Shown: in pieces, positions 26,757 to 34,751 of the stretch
Position numbering within the stretch: position 1 is the stretch's first letter
Layout of the letters: each line of letters begins with the position of its first letter
Virus record (IMG/VR): IMGVR_UViG_3300003319_000115
Span: 1-53,730 of that record
DNA length: 53,730 nucleotides
Source of the DNA: a virus
Reading direction: 5' to 3' (one strand)
Program-made: the position numbers and the translations under genes
The notes under the pieces: generated by a model
What the model was told of the DNA's origin: nothing
The model's input: the letters and a program-made list of their open reading frames with translations, nothing else
Databases searched by the model: none

Positions 26757-26968
26757 TTTGCCTCCAATTCATCAGGATTCCAAAGACGGTTAAAACCTGC
26801 TTCTCTCTGACACCAATCAGCAATTGCTTGTTCTGCACTATACCACGGACCTAACGATGGATGTAGGATACTTCTAGAACCATCATCAGGATCAACATGG
26901 ATAATCTTCCAATTGCGTGGAGAACCACCTTCAGCAATTGGAATGATTGTTTTATCAGTTTCACTCAT
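26753..26968 (-). CDS. Hypothetical 71-residue protein
   Basis: Includes the segment WYSAEQAIADWCQREAGFNRLW, a compact helical stretch. It overlaps the preceding fibre-type gene by 4 bases, so it is probably co-translated. The family is not recognised. Confidence 0.5.
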   Translation of the reverse strand: MSETDKTIIPIAEGGSPRNWKIIHVDPDDGSRSILHPSLGPWYSAEQAIADWCQREAGFNRLWNPDELEAK

Positions 26969-28899
26969 GCTGAAGTCCTCACATTGTAATAGTTTTCAAG
27001 CGCTGTAGTTCTACTAATTGCTTGTGAAACTAACTGGCCCGGAATACCCATTACTTTTTCTAAAGTACCCGGACCTTGAAATCTAAGCTTACTACCAGCA
27101 CTTCCATATGATCCTGAAACGAATCCATTAGATTGGTTTGTTACACCATTGATCTGCATGAATTCGTTAATACTGCCTGCTGAACCAATATGGCGTAAAT
27201 AAAATCCACGCTTAGAATTACCACTAGCTGAAACGCGAAGAATAGCAGGAGCAAAATCAATGGCAACACCACTAGCTTGCAACATTTGTAAGTTAGTAGT
27301 GCCTCCAACTAAACCATGCTCAAGTGTACCATTTCTCATCGTTAACTTACCACCAGCACCCGCAGAGAAATCAACAATAGCAAATAAACCGTGGTCCTGA
27401 TCGAACCTCATTGTAGATGCTGTTTCTAACTCTACAATGTCACTAGCGGTAGGACAGTAAATCTTTACCATCGAGCGCCCAGCTTCTGTTGTTCTTAATA
27501 TTTGTGGTGCACCTGAAATTACAACAAGTCTGGCAAAAGATGAACCACGAATATCATCAAGACTAGTAAAAAGCTCTGGACCAGATCCGCTAGAAACTAA
27601 ACCAATTCTAGGTTCAAAGAAGAAACTAACTCTAGCTCTAGCTTGAGCAAGTGTTAATGTTGGATACGTACCAGTGTGCCATTCACCTTCCCATAGAAGA
27701 TCACGAATCCAACGCTCTTGAATGTTTATTGCGCCAGTGAAAGTAACTGGAATTTCTTTATAAAGCCCGCCACCATAACAACCGAGTATTATACCACTAC
27801 CAGAAACAGCATCTATAGTGCAGATATTCTGAGTTGGTGTAGCACTAACAAAGTCAGGAACGTAAAAGCGATGTGCATTAACTGAGTCAGCAGAGAATAT
27901 GTTAACAAAATTACCTAATATCTCATGCTCAGGAGTATCACTTTCTGCTTTGAGTGCAGGAGGATAACGGCTGGTAATGTCAACTCCATTACGGAAAGCT
28001 AAAAGTTCAATTCTCTGAGAACGAGTACCTAATGGAACACTGAAACCATTTGAATCATTTACAACGAATACTGTTCCATCTTGCAGTCTACAACGAAATT
28101 CATCTGGATGTAGAACTGGTACTCCACTGCCTCTAGCATCAGCTTTTACTACTTGCCATCCTTGTGCTTCTTGATCCACAATACCAGTAGACATAGGGTG
28201 AACAAAGAACCCTATACCACTGATAAAGCCTTCACGCCAGCTAGAATAAATGGAGCTAGTTCCTTTCAAAGCTCCATTTAAACGATTGGGAACTAATGAA
28301 CCACCATCAGGATTACGTAATGTTGTGCGTGGATAGTTTAACGGATTAACAAATAGATCACCATATTGAGAGGGATTAGCAAGAATAATCCCCATCATGT
28401 AATCTAAGTACGTACTATTCCACGTATTTAATCCTGCACCAATGTTCTGTGGATATGAACGGAGCAAGTATGAAACAATAAGCTGTGTTCCACCAAGCCC
28501 GCGAACCCACGTTACATGCCGACGCCACTTAGTAAGAATATTGTCAGGACTAGTACCAAGGTTATTTAAATCATTAACACTAAAGCCGTCACCATCAATC
28601 AGGAATATGTTTAGCTTACTAGCGCTAACAAAAGGTTGAATCTCTGTAGCTCTAACAGCGTAACCTTGATCCCAATCTCTAGAGATAGCAGCAGAATTAA
28701 CGTAACTCCAATTAGCAACTTGTGCAGGATCAAGCGCTTTTAATACTTGATCCTCCATACTAATATGTGCAGGAACACCAGCATCATTTCTAGTAGAAAA
28801 GAAACTGGCTCCTGTAGCAATTACAACTCCCCCATCCGAACCATTTGGGAGACTAGAGCCAACGTCTCTCCTTCTCCTTCTGATGCTGGCGTAAGACAT
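26965..28899 (-). CDS. Large tail fibre/receptor-binding candidate
   Basis: 644 residues. The N-terminus is basic (SIRRRRRDVGS), then an alpha/beta region containing LNIFLIDGDGFSVND, WVRGLGGTQLIVSYLL and FISGIGFFVHPMSTG that could be a divergent hydrolase or glycoside-hydrolase-like fold. The C-terminal 250 residues are beta-rich with Gly/Ser patterns typical of fibre or tailspike domains. It is the second gene of the late block. A receptor-binding role is inferred from length, composition and place; no catalytic triad can be assigned. Confidence 0.5.
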   Translation of the reverse strand: MSYASIRRRRRDVGSSLPNGSDGGVVIATGASFFSTRNDAGVPAHISMEDQVLKALDPAQVANWSYVNSAAISRDWDQGYAVRATEIQPFVSASKLNIFLIDGDGFSVNDLNNLGTSPDNILTKWRRHVTWVRGLGGTQLIVSYLLRSYPQNIGAGLNTWNSTYLDYMMGIILANPSQYGDLFVNPLNYPRTTLRNPDGGSLVPNRLNGALKGTSSIYSSWREGFISGIGFFVHPMSTGIVDQEAQGWQVVKADARGSGVPVLHPDEFRCRLQDGTVFVVNDSNGFSVPLGTRSQRIELLAFRNGVDITSRYPPALKAESDTPEHEILGNFVNIFSADSVNAHRFYVPDFVSATPTQNICTIDAVSGSGIILGCYGGGLYKEIPVTFTGAINIQERWIRDLLWEGEWHTGTYPTLTLAQARARVSFFFEPRIGLVSSGSGPELFTSLDDIRGSSFARLVVISGAPQILRTTEAGRSMVKIYCPTASDIVELETASTMRFDQDHGLFAIVDFSAGAGGKLTMRNGTLEHGLVGGTTNLQMLQASGVAIDFAPAILRVSASGNSKRGFYLRHIGSAGSINEFMQINGVTNQSNGFVSGSYGSAGSKLRFQGPGTLEKVMGIPGQLVSQAISRTTALENYYNVRTSA

Positions 28900-28951
28900 T
28901 AAGGAAGGCGGGCGAAAGTGAGAGAGGGAAGCGTAAGCATCAACACTAACC

Positions 28952-29257
28952 TTAACCCTTATTCAAATTAAACGTAAACTTAACTCCTGTTGTTCCAGCG
29001 GCACTTAGCCGAACTCCTACCCTAACAAGTCCCACAACCTCAAAGCTATAAATACCAGCCGCATTCATACTATTAGCCGACGCACCACTATTAATATTCT
29101 TAACAGGAATCACAACCCACACTGTTCCGTTAACAGTACCAACAATTTCAATCGTTCCATCACCAGACTCAAATTGAACAGCCGCTCCACCATTAATGTC
29201 ATTGACATCAAGGGGGGCGATAGAGTTGAGTGTGGTTAGAGTTTTAGAGAAGTACAT
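28952..29257 (-). CDS. Small beta-sandwich virion protein candidate
   Basis: 101 residues, almost entirely beta-prone (AAVQFESGDGTIEIVGTVNG, YSFEVVGLVRVGVRLSAAG). It is the first gene of the late block. The pattern resembles small phage surface/decoration proteins; no family is recognised. Confidence 0.55.
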   Translation of the reverse strand: MYFSKTLTTLNSIAPLDVNDINGGAAVQFESGDGTIEIVGTVNGTVWVVIPVKNINSGASANSMNAAGIYSFEVVGLVRVGVRLSAAGTTGVKFTFNLNKG

Positions 29258-30009
29258 ATTTAATCCTAGTTATCAGTCAACGTAACTTCCCCTAAGTGTA
29301 ATATAGTTAACAGCTCAACCTAAGGCTACCCTTACCTTAAGTTATTTCCCCATGTATTTAACGAAGGGTCCTAGTTTTGCTAGAGCACAAAATGAGCTAT
29401 ATTTATCCGTCGTTACTCCCTTTAGTAACTCACTCTTAAATAACTCACTCTAAAAATGCCGCACGTTTTGTGGGAGAGTCATAATTTAACCTTTTACTTA
29501 TGAATTTCCCCCCACCCCCCTAAGTGCTATAGTGAATCGCTAAAGGACTTTGTTCGTTGTCCTTGACTAGCACCGAGTCGTGGTGTGTTCGCTGCGCTCA
29601 CTCGATGAGATTTATAAAGGTGTGCTCGCTTACGCTCGCTTTTTGCCAAAGCGCCAACAGCATGGTACGCTCACTTCGTTCGCTTTTGTTGGATTAAAGG
29701 ATTGGCTACGCGTTAACTGCATGACAGTTGCATAAAGGCTATTACTCGCTAATACCGTTCAGCAACAATGTTAACGGCCTGCGGCCCGCTTTAGTATAGT
29801 CATATTGCTAGTCTCTAGTGATACTAGATAAATGTGCTGCTGCTAACGCGGTAGCTCACGCGGGCATGTCGCACGCACGCAACAACGTTAGGCGTTAGGC
29901 GTTGTCGTTAGGCTACAGTTTGTAACGATTAGGTAACGATGCGTTGGCACAGAGTATGCCTTAGTGAAAGGTAGTTATCTTCCCTACTCACTCTTTCACT
30001 GAGGTTGCT
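29258..30009. promoter_or_regulatory. Divergent 752-base noncoding region between late and early blocks
   Basis: No gene is supported on either strand here. The region should hold the leftward late promoter and the rightward early promoter, but no promoter of the conserved type found elsewhere was seen. It contains C-runs (29509-29520), several GCTCGCT/TTCGCTGCGCTCAC inverted motifs (29585-29690), a CTAGT/ACTAG hairpin near 29815-29835 and a GTTAGGC tandem repeat. It is a candidate origin or control region. Confidence 0.5.
29887..29913. repeat. GTTAGGC tandem repeat
   Basis: GTTAGGC is present at 29887-29893, 29894-29900 and 29907-29913, with a degenerate GTTGTC between the second and third copies. 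Two GTAACGAT copies follow within 30 bases. Such short iterons close to the start of the early block could bind a replication or regulatory protein. Confidence 0.55.
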
Positions 30010-30579
30010 ATGACGAACTGGATCGCAATCGTGATGTACATGCTTCGTGAACTCGCGCGCAACTCTGTTGTGCGTGACTTCGCCACGTTCACGCAGCGTG
30101 ACGCTATGCAGCGTGCGGACTGTGCTCGGTTGATGGTTGATTCCGAGGTGTCGCGTTTCCTCTCTGAGTTTAACGCCCGCTTTGGTAACGACCACCGCGC
30201 AATCGCTGTACACCTTCTCGCCCAGGCAACCAAGGAACAGATTCGCGAGATCGGTACGACTCCGCTGCCTCTTGGCTACACGCTGGTAACCAAGAAGAAG
30301 CGTGCTCGGCGCACACCTAAGCCTCTCACGCTCAAGAACGCTGGCCCGCGCAAGCTGAGCGCATTCGAACGTTATCATGCTGACCGCACGTTGTTCCGTG
30401 ACGAGACGGAAGTTGATTCCCAGACATTTCGCCCAGGCTATGACGGTGAGGGGGCCGTTAACGCGCGTACCGGGCGTTGTGCAGGAAGCTGGGGTAAGCC
30501 TGCTAAGGTGCGTTCGCCATTCCGAGTTATTGTCAAGTACGTGAACGGGGTTGCTTGCGTCGGATTGCCGACTAAGTAA
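30010..30579 (+). CDS. First early gene, basic hypothetical protein
   Basis: 189 residues, the first gene rightward from the divergent region. N-terminal half helical (MLRELARNSVVRDFATFTQRDAMQRADCARL), then a very basic stretch TKKKRARRTPKPLTLK, then a Gly/Arg-rich end. Codon use is visibly GC-richer than that of the later early genes. A nucleic-acid-binding role is plausible; the family is not recognised. A strong terminator follows. Confidence 0.65.
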   Translation: MTNWIAIVMYMLRELARNSVVRDFATFTQRDAMQRADCARLMVDSEVSRFLSEFNARFGNDHRAIAVHLLAQATKEQIREIGTTPLPLGYTLVTKKKRARRTPKPLTLKNAGPRKLSAFERYHADRTLFRDETEVDSQTFRPGYDGEGAVNARTGRCAGSWGKPAKVRSPFRVIVKYVNGVACVGLPTK

Positions 30580-30584
30580 CTTCA

Positions 30585-30626
30585 CTGAGGGGTGTGTCGA
30601 AATGACACGCCTCTCAGAAATTTTTT
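30585..30626 (+). terminator. Rho-independent terminator after first early gene
   Basis: CTGAGGGGTGTGTC (30585-30598) pairs with GACACGCCTCTCAG (30604-30617), 14 pairs with two G-U, around a GAAAT loop. It is followed by AAATTTTTT (T-run 30621-30626). The upper stem also contains a GTGTC/GACAC palindrome seen elsewhere in the genome. Confidence 0.85.
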
Positions 30627-30976
30627 AAAAACCCGTTCGGGATGTTACGATTGGCGAGTAAACATTAGCTGGCACTTAAGCTAACAACACTCACCTAAAC
30701 AGCTAATACGTTCGCCCGCCGGCGTAACCCAGGAGCAACAACAAGGACTGCTCGCAAAATTGCTCGCATGTTGTAGTTCTTTAAGGACTGCTCGCTAGCG
30801 CTCGCGATTGTTGAACAACGCCGGAAAGGGAAATGTGGTTGGACCAAAGGACTTGGGGTTGAAGTGCGTTTGATGAGAACAACTACTAAGCTACTACCTT
30901 ACAATAAGCCACTAAATATCTTTTGTTCGGTTCGGCCGCTTCGCTATGAAGCCGAACCTCACTCTAGGAGGTAGTT
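30627..30976 (+). other. Noncoding leader with repeats and a hairpin
   Basis: No gene is seen. It contains a TTAGCT/AGCTAA hairpin near 30667-30685, AAGGACTGCTCGC twice (30742 and 30783), and a hairpin at 30929-30958 (GGTTCGGC/GCCGAACC with inner TTC/GAA) ending just before the AGGAGGT ribosome-binding site of the next gene. Hairpin location could affect translation or mRNA ends. Confidence 0.5.
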
Positions 30977-31171
30977 ATGTATCACGTGATTGGTGAAGAT
31001 TCGTTCGATAATCTACTTGATGGTGCGAGTGAAGTTTCGTACTTCTATGCGGGCTCCTACGAAGATATGGAAGAAGTACGTCATGTTTGTTGGCGCATTG
31101 ATGATTACGATGTACACGCGTTTGTGTACGATGAGTTTGGTAATGAAGTGGAAGTTCCTAATCGTCGTTAA
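30977..31171 (+). CDS. Small acidic hypothetical protein
   Basis: 64 residues, acidic, with a strong AGGAGGT site 5-6 bases before the ATG. It has a DDYDVHAFVYDEFGNEVEV beta-hairpin-like segment. High-quality ribosome-binding site and early place suggest strong expression. The family is not recognised. Confidence 0.65.
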   Translation: MYHVIGEDSFDNLLDGASEVSYFYAGSYEDMEEVRHVCWRIDDYDVHAFVYDEFGNEVEVPNRR

Positions 31172-31208
31172 GTTAATTAGTTCTTTTCCACTCACTGAGG
31201 AAAATACA

Positions 31209-31553
31209 ATGTACTTCATTCAGCTTGTTGGTTCCGATCGCACGTTCACGGACATGAGCACGGTTATCGAGTCCGCTGTTTGTGATCGTTTCTCGCAGCT
31301 ACTTCAGGTGAAGCGCAACACGGACATGTACGACAACGTTCAGCTTCGTGTGCTGAAGGAGGAGACGAACTACTACGGTGATGTGAGCTACGTTGACGTT
31401 AGCGTGGACTTTCACGCACTGTTGTATGGTACGAAGAAGGTGTGCGACTTCCGTGATGACGATGATTGCACAGAAGTTGCAACGCACTCGTTCGGTTTGT
31501 ACGACGTTTGCGCTAACTGCCACCGTAAGCTTCTCGTTCAGGAGGACCGTTGA
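31209..31553 (+). CDS. Hypothetical early protein with terminal Cys/His cluster
   Basis: 114 residues. ATG at 31209 chosen because CACTGAGGA lies just upstream and the sequence before it in frame is a shadow of the preceding gene. The C-terminus HSFGLYDVCANCHRKLLVQ carries a CxxC pair with nearby His, a probable zinc-binding knuckle. No function is assigned. Confidence 0.65.
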   Translation: MYFIQLVGSDRTFTDMSTVIESAVCDRFSQLLQVKRNTDMYDNVQLRVLKEETNYYGDVSYVDVSVDFHALLYGTKKVCDFRDDDDCTEVATHSFGLYDVCANCHRKLLVQEDR

Positions 31554-31554
31554 T

Positions 31555-31899
31555 ATGTTCGCGCTCGATAAGTACAACGCGGGGTCTATCTTATTCACTC
31601 TGGACACTGTTCCGGAGTGGAGAGAGTTAGTTGCTATTCAAAGTCTTGACCGTTTAGCCTATTCCCTGCGTATGAGCAACCTCATGCTTGTTGAGGATTG
31701 CGTTGACTTAGTTAAGTTTCAGAGTCCAACAGAACTCACGTACAACAGCTACGTAGGCGATTACGAAGAGGATTTCGACTTCAACGCAGAGTGGGCTGAG
31801 TACGAGAGGGACAGGTACACGTTTGCGGGGGACACTGAGGACGAAGAAGATAACTACGTAGAGTTCCTTGTAGAGGAGGGAACAGACGACGAGTTCTGA
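31555..31899 (+). CDS. Acidic early protein
   Basis: 114 residues from the ATG at 31555, preceded by GGAGGA 8 bases away. The last 45 residues are strongly acidic (YEEDFDFNAEWAEYERDR, then EDEEDNYVEF), a possible DNA mimic or protein-interaction tail. The start overlaps no other gene and lies one base after the previous stop. The family is not recognised. Confidence 0.6.
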   Translation: MFALDKYNAGSILFTLDTVPEWRELVAIQSLDRLAYSLRMSNLMLVEDCVDLVKFQSPTELTYNSYVGDYEEDFDFNAEWAEYERDRYTFAGDTEDEEDNYVEFLVEEGTDDEF

Positions 31900-31985
31900 G
31901 TCACACTGGAGACTGAGTGTTCGGTTAACTACTAACTGGACACTCAGTTCCCATAAACAGCTACAGTGACAGTGCTACCAACTAG

Positions 31986-32114
31986 TAACGCACTATTACT
32001 TAGTAACGTGCTTCGGGCTAGCTCCACGTAATGCACTATTGCTTAGCAATGGCACACCAGTACGGTTCACGTAACGCACTATTGCTCACCACGTGCCTCA
32101 CACTACGCTTCCCG
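31986..32114 (+). repeat. Three imperfect 43-base tandem repeats
   Basis: Units begin at 31986, 32029 and 32072 with the shared core TAAYGCACTATTRCTYA, and each ends near a CCACG/TTCACG/TTCCCG block. Inside the first two units inverted parts (GCAC...GTGC or TTACT/AGTAA; GCTTAGC) can fold. The exact 43-base spacing shows tandem duplication followed by drift. Confidence 0.75.
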
Positions 32115-32253
32115 TACCACGCTTAACCCCCGTGTCGCTGGATGATACCAGGAGCGGATTTTTTCGTTTTGTTAAGTTGTACTCACTGTGTTTACTTACT
32201 ACTACGTTCCCGTTCGTTGTGGCGCTTACGCTACTACTCACATTCCCGTTCGC

Positions 32254-32284
32254 GTTGCCCCTTCGCTTCGCTACGGGGGGCAAC
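32254..32284 (+). other. Hairpin with TTCGCT-CGCTACGG loop
   Basis: GTTGCCCC (32254-32261) pairs with GGGGCAAC (32277-32284), with loop TTCGCTTCGCTACGG. It lies about 12 bases before the AGGAG site of the next gene. A close relative of the loop lies in the hairpin at 38890-38933. Confidence 0.75.
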
Positions 32285-32302
32285 ACTCACTAGGAGTTGG
32301 TT

Positions 32303-32497
32303 ATGATTATTATAGATTCGAATAGAAGAGGTGAGATTTTTGTATTTGTTGAGGTTAACAAACATTCAAGCGCTCACACTATATTGAGCAAAGAATGTGA
32401 AGAACCACCAGACAGAGCACAGATCAACATGCGCGAATATACAATCTATAAGTTTACTAATTCAAAAAATATTCCTCAACTTACACTATACCTTTAA
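32303..32497 (+). CDS. Small hypothetical protein
   Basis: 64 residues from the ATG at 32303 (AGGAG 7 bases upstream). Starts MIIIDSNRRGEIFVFVEVN, beta-rich, then a helical/charged end. The family is not recognised. Confidence 0.55.
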   Translation: MIIIDSNRRGEIFVFVEVNKHSSAHTILSKECEEPPDRAQINMREYTIYKFTNSKNIPQLTLYL

Positions 32498-32498
32498 A

Positions 32499-32846
32499 AT
32501 GTCTAATCAGGTCGAAGTCACTGGCGATTTTCTCGTGAACATGGCTCAGAAGAACGACATTTTGCTGTATCGTGCAATTCTCTATATTAACAAGCGTTCC
32601 GGTTGGAGTGAGAATCACAAAAAGTTCATGAACTCGCTTGCTACGAGGATCGAATTTAAGCTTAATACTGAGAGTGATAACGTACTCACTTCCAAGCAAC
32701 TCGAAGTTGCTCGGCGCATTATCACTCATTACGGTCCGCTGCTTCTATGTGCGCACCATGAGAAGGTTGAGATGAGGAAGGAGAGAAAGAGGAATAGTGG
32801 TGTTACTACTAACAACACTTCCAATGATTCGATTCAAGCGGCATAA
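32499..32846 (+). CDS. Hypothetical early protein
   Basis: 115 residues from ATG 32499, which follows the previous stop by one base and has no clear Shine-Dalgarno (CTTTAAAATG). Helical: NDILLYRAILYINKRSGWSENHKKF and LTSKQLEVARRIITHYGPLLL, with a basic Glu/Lys/Arg segment near the end. No known family. Confidence 0.6.
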   Translation: MSNQVEVTGDFLVNMAQKNDILLYRAILYINKRSGWSENHKKFMNSLATRIEFKLNTESDNVLTSKQLEVARRIITHYGPLLLCAHHEKVEMRKERKRNSGVTTNNTSNDSIQAA

Positions 32847-32994
32847 GACAGTAAACAAACAGACAATTCACGTATTCAATGTGAACGGGGCTGAAGTTGA
32901 GTTTAACGTTAGTGAAAACGTTTACTGGTGTCACGCTTGTCGTACTGACAACTGTCGTCATATTGAAGCTCTTAGCTCTCACGATTATGACTAA
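32824..32994 (+). CDS. Tiny SWIM-like zinc-finger protein
   Basis: 56 residues from the ATG at 32824. The core YWCHACRTDNCRHIEAL (CxxC-x4-CxH) resembles a SWIM-type or small zinc knuckle. Overlaps both neighbours (23 and 8 bases). Nucleic-acid or protein binding is likely; role unknown. Confidence 0.6.
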   Translation: MIRFKRHKTVNKQTIHVFNVNGAEVEFNVSENVYWCHACRTDNCRHIEALSSHDYD

Positions 32995-33151
32995 AAACAA
33001 GTGTCCCAACTGCAACAAGTTCGTCGGTAATAGGCTCGTGTACATTGTCGAGTATTTCGTCAATCGTGTATTCACCTATAAGTTTCAATGTAACAACTGT
33101 CGTTCCTTTTCCGGTATCGTAGTTGGCTTTACCACTACTCACATTAAGTAA
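32987..33151 (+). CDS. Tiny zinc-ribbon protein
   Basis: 54 residues. Two CxxC pairs, CPNC near residue 6 and CNNC near residue 37, form a classic zinc ribbon with an aromatic/hydrophobic core (IVEYFVNRVFTYKFQ). Start overlaps previous stop by 8 bases. Confidence 0.65.
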   Translation: MTKNKCPNCNKFVGNRLVYIVEYFVNRVFTYKFQCNNCRSFSGIVVGFTTTHIK

Positions 33152-33153
33152 TT

Positions 33154-33369
33154 ATGCGATTCTCCGAGGCTTGTGAACGTGCATTCTCTGAAGCAAAAGA
33201 GCAGCGTGATACATTCGTAGTTGTTCAGGTTACAACTCAGATTGATACAACTTTCGGTTACATGCACCAAAGGGAATACACCGGCTCAAACGCTGTTGCA
33301 GAAGCAATCAATCTCATTGTAGACGGTCCGGTTTCCGTAATTATCGCTGCAACCATTCACCCAATTTAA
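33154..33369 (+). CDS. Hypothetical 71-residue protein
   Basis: Starts 2 bases after the preceding stop. Amphipathic N-terminal helix (FSEACERAFSEAKEQRD), then beta strands. The family is not recognised. Confidence 0.55.
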   Translation: MRFSEACERAFSEAKEQRDTFVVVQVTTQIDTTFGYMHQREYTGSNAVAEAINLIVDGPVSVIIAATIHPI

Positions 33370-33371
33370 CT

Positions 33372-33542
33372 ATGTTCTGGTTCGAAGTTTGGTTCAATGG
33401 TGATCGTGGAAAGCGTTGGTTTTGTTTATGTAACGTTGAGTTAACCGTAGTAGAGTCAATGGAGTTGGTTAGTAAAGCTCGTTCTGCTCTTGGTATCTCT
33501 GGTAACTCCACTTACGAATTCACCCTCAATCCAGCAAAGTAA
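33372..33542 (+). CDS. Tiny hypothetical protein
   Basis: 56 residues, starting MFWFEVWFNGDRGKRWFC, two bases after the previous stop and ending in a TAATG overlap with the next gene. Aromatic-rich beta N-terminus. Short but framed by perfect coupling signals, so probably real. Confidence 0.6.
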   Translation: MFWFEVWFNGDRGKRWFCLCNVELTVVESMELVSKARSALGISGNSTYEFTLNPAK

Positions 33543-33853
33543 TGACTAAGCGAAAGCCTTATACACAGAATGACGCTCGTTACGATATTAGCATTGCTCA
33601 GAACTTAGTTAGTAATGCAGAGTATTTGGAGCGAGATGCTAGTGATTTCAGTGTATCACTCAGTGAATATTCTCGTATTACTTTGCGTAGTCAAGCAATG
33701 CTAATGCGTAGTCGTGCGAACAGAAAGCTAAGTAAGGTTCGTGGCGCAGTTATCAACTGTGTCAGAACGACACGCCCAGAGAAGTACCTAGAACTACTTG
33801 ATGCGTTGAATCTTCCCTTTGTCTTGAGGGAGGGTATTGACAACGAACCCTAA
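33542..33853 (+). CDS. Hypothetical helical protein
   Basis: 103 residues, basic and helical (NLVSNAEYLERDASDF, LRSQAMLMRSRANRKLSKV). The last third overlaps a GTGTCAGAACGACAC palindrome at 33760-33775. No family is recognised. Confidence 0.6.
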   Translation: MTKRKPYTQNDARYDISIAQNLVSNAEYLERDASDFSVSLSEYSRITLRSQAMLMRSRANRKLSKVRGAVINCVRTTRPEKYLELLDALNLPFVLREGIDNEP

Positions 33854-33862
33854 ACTTGGCTC

Positions 33863-33891
33863 TTGACTTTTTCGTTGTACCATGTTATATT
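33863..33891 (+). promoter_or_regulatory. Phage-type sigma70-like promoter A
   Basis: TTGACT (33863-33868), 17-base spacer, TATATT (33886-33891). Shares the TGTTATATT block and flanking layout with promoters at 40989, 43208 and 52153. It drives the 133-residue gene at 33959, whose leader would be about 60 bases with AAGAGGA as ribosome-binding site. Confidence 0.85.
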
Positions 33892-33958
33892 ATAGTCGTG
33901 GTTCGGTTGCTGAGCACCCTGTTCAGTTAACCATTAACCGTTTTAAGAGGAACTAAAA

Positions 33959-34360
33959 ATGCTTCTCGTTAAGGACACCATTAAGGGAAAGAATGTTGCC
34001 GCCGAGGGAGAGATTCCTGAGCAGGAAATCGAAGTTGAGATTCTTCAGTGTGAGAATCTTGAAGAGTGCATTCAGGATGCTGGTAGCGAGAATAACCTTC
34101 GTGATGCGTACAACGATCACAAGCGTAATCGTGCGCTGACTGCTGGACGTAATCAGTATCGTAACGCTCCGAAGGGAACGATTGTCAGTGAGCTTATCGA
34201 AAAGGTTAAGAACACTGTCAAGAACTTCTCGCTCTCTGAGTCTGAGCGTGGAATGGGCGTTAAGAAGAAGGCTGAGAAGGTTGATATGCTCAAGGCCGCA
34301 CTTGAGGCTGGTAAGGAGTTTTCGCGTGAGGAACTGCTTGCGATGCTGGCGAGTCGTTAA
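33959..34360 (+). CDS. Early charged protein in its own transcription unit
   Basis: 133 residues with its own promoter (33863) and a strong terminator (34379). GAGG precedes the ATG by 8 bases. N-terminal beta (MLLVKDTIKGKNVAAEG), then helices including SELIEKVKNTVKNF, a KKKAEKVDMLKAALEAGKEF segment and SREELLAMLASR. The isolated unit and codon use with many preferred codons suggest abundant expression. The family is not recognised; a DNA-binding role is possible. Confidence 0.65.
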   Translation: MLLVKDTIKGKNVAAEGEIPEQEIEVEILQCENLEECIQDAGSENNLRDAYNDHKRNRALTAGRNQYRNAPKGTIVSELIEKVKNTVKNFSLSESERGMGVKKKAEKVDMLKAALEAGKEFSREELLAMLASR

Positions 34361-34378
34361 GGTTAGTTAGAGTAAGTT

Positions 34379-34441
34379 AAGGGTACTAAGTGATTGAGGT
34401 TTATTTAGCTCACTCACTTAGTACCCTTAATTTGCTTTTAA
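34379..34441 (+). terminator. Strong terminator after the 34.0 kb gene
   Basis: AAGGGTACTAAGTGA (34379-34393) pairs perfectly with TCACTTAGTACCCTT (34414-34428), 15 bp, with further TGAG/CTCA pairing toward the loop. T-rich sequence follows (AATTTGCTTTT). Confidence 0.85.
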
Positions 34442-34475
34442 TTACTTGTTACTTCACGTTCGTTTGTGTCTTATT

Positions 34476-34745
34476 TATTTCCCCATATTCCCTGTATTCC
34501 CATGGAACACGGGGAGAGAGATTGGAGCTTGGTTGTCTCTTTTTTCGGACACTGTATCAGTTTGACACACCCTAGGTCGCTTTTGTAACAATTTTATATA
34601 TTAAAAAAAAAAAAATAAAAAAGAAGAGAACAGGCACAGAACTTGAGCAGAGTCAAAATGACACAGGGAGATAGTGTATCAGAAAGACACACTCAACTAA
34701 CCTTCTCCCCGTGTTCCCCATTTTTCCAGGGAATATAGGGAAATA
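34476..34745. repeat. Inverted-repeat element with A-rich core
   Basis: Arms of 42 bases at 34476-34517 and 34704-34745: when the right arm is complemented, 8 + 10 + 14 bases align (TATTTCCC, ATATTCCCTG, GGAACACGGGGAGA) around a divergent middle. The interior has an A-run (34603-34615), TATCAGTTTGACACAC at 34556, TATCAGAAAGACACAC at 34677 and GTCAAAATGACACA at 34652. No gene is present. It could be a replication origin, an operator complex, or an old mobile-element footprint. Confidence 0.65.
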
Positions 34746-34751
34746 ACTCTA

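Larger units (their letters stand above)
31900..32302 (+). other. 400-base noncoding region with repeats and hairpin
   Basis: No gene is convincing. A weak frame ending at 32293 overlaps the hairpin. It holds the three-copy 43-base repeat (listed separately), a GGAGCGG site near 32153, and the hairpin at 32254-32284. Confidence 0.5.

Noticed and set aside
29988-30585. Minus-strand frames of 81 and 218 residues opposite the first early gene
   Set aside because: The plus-strand gene has a clear terminator and coherent reading frame; these are antisense shadows.
32093-32293. 66-residue hydrophobic plus-strand frame
   Set aside because: It covers the 32254 hairpin and lacks a start signal; low confidence so left out as a gene.
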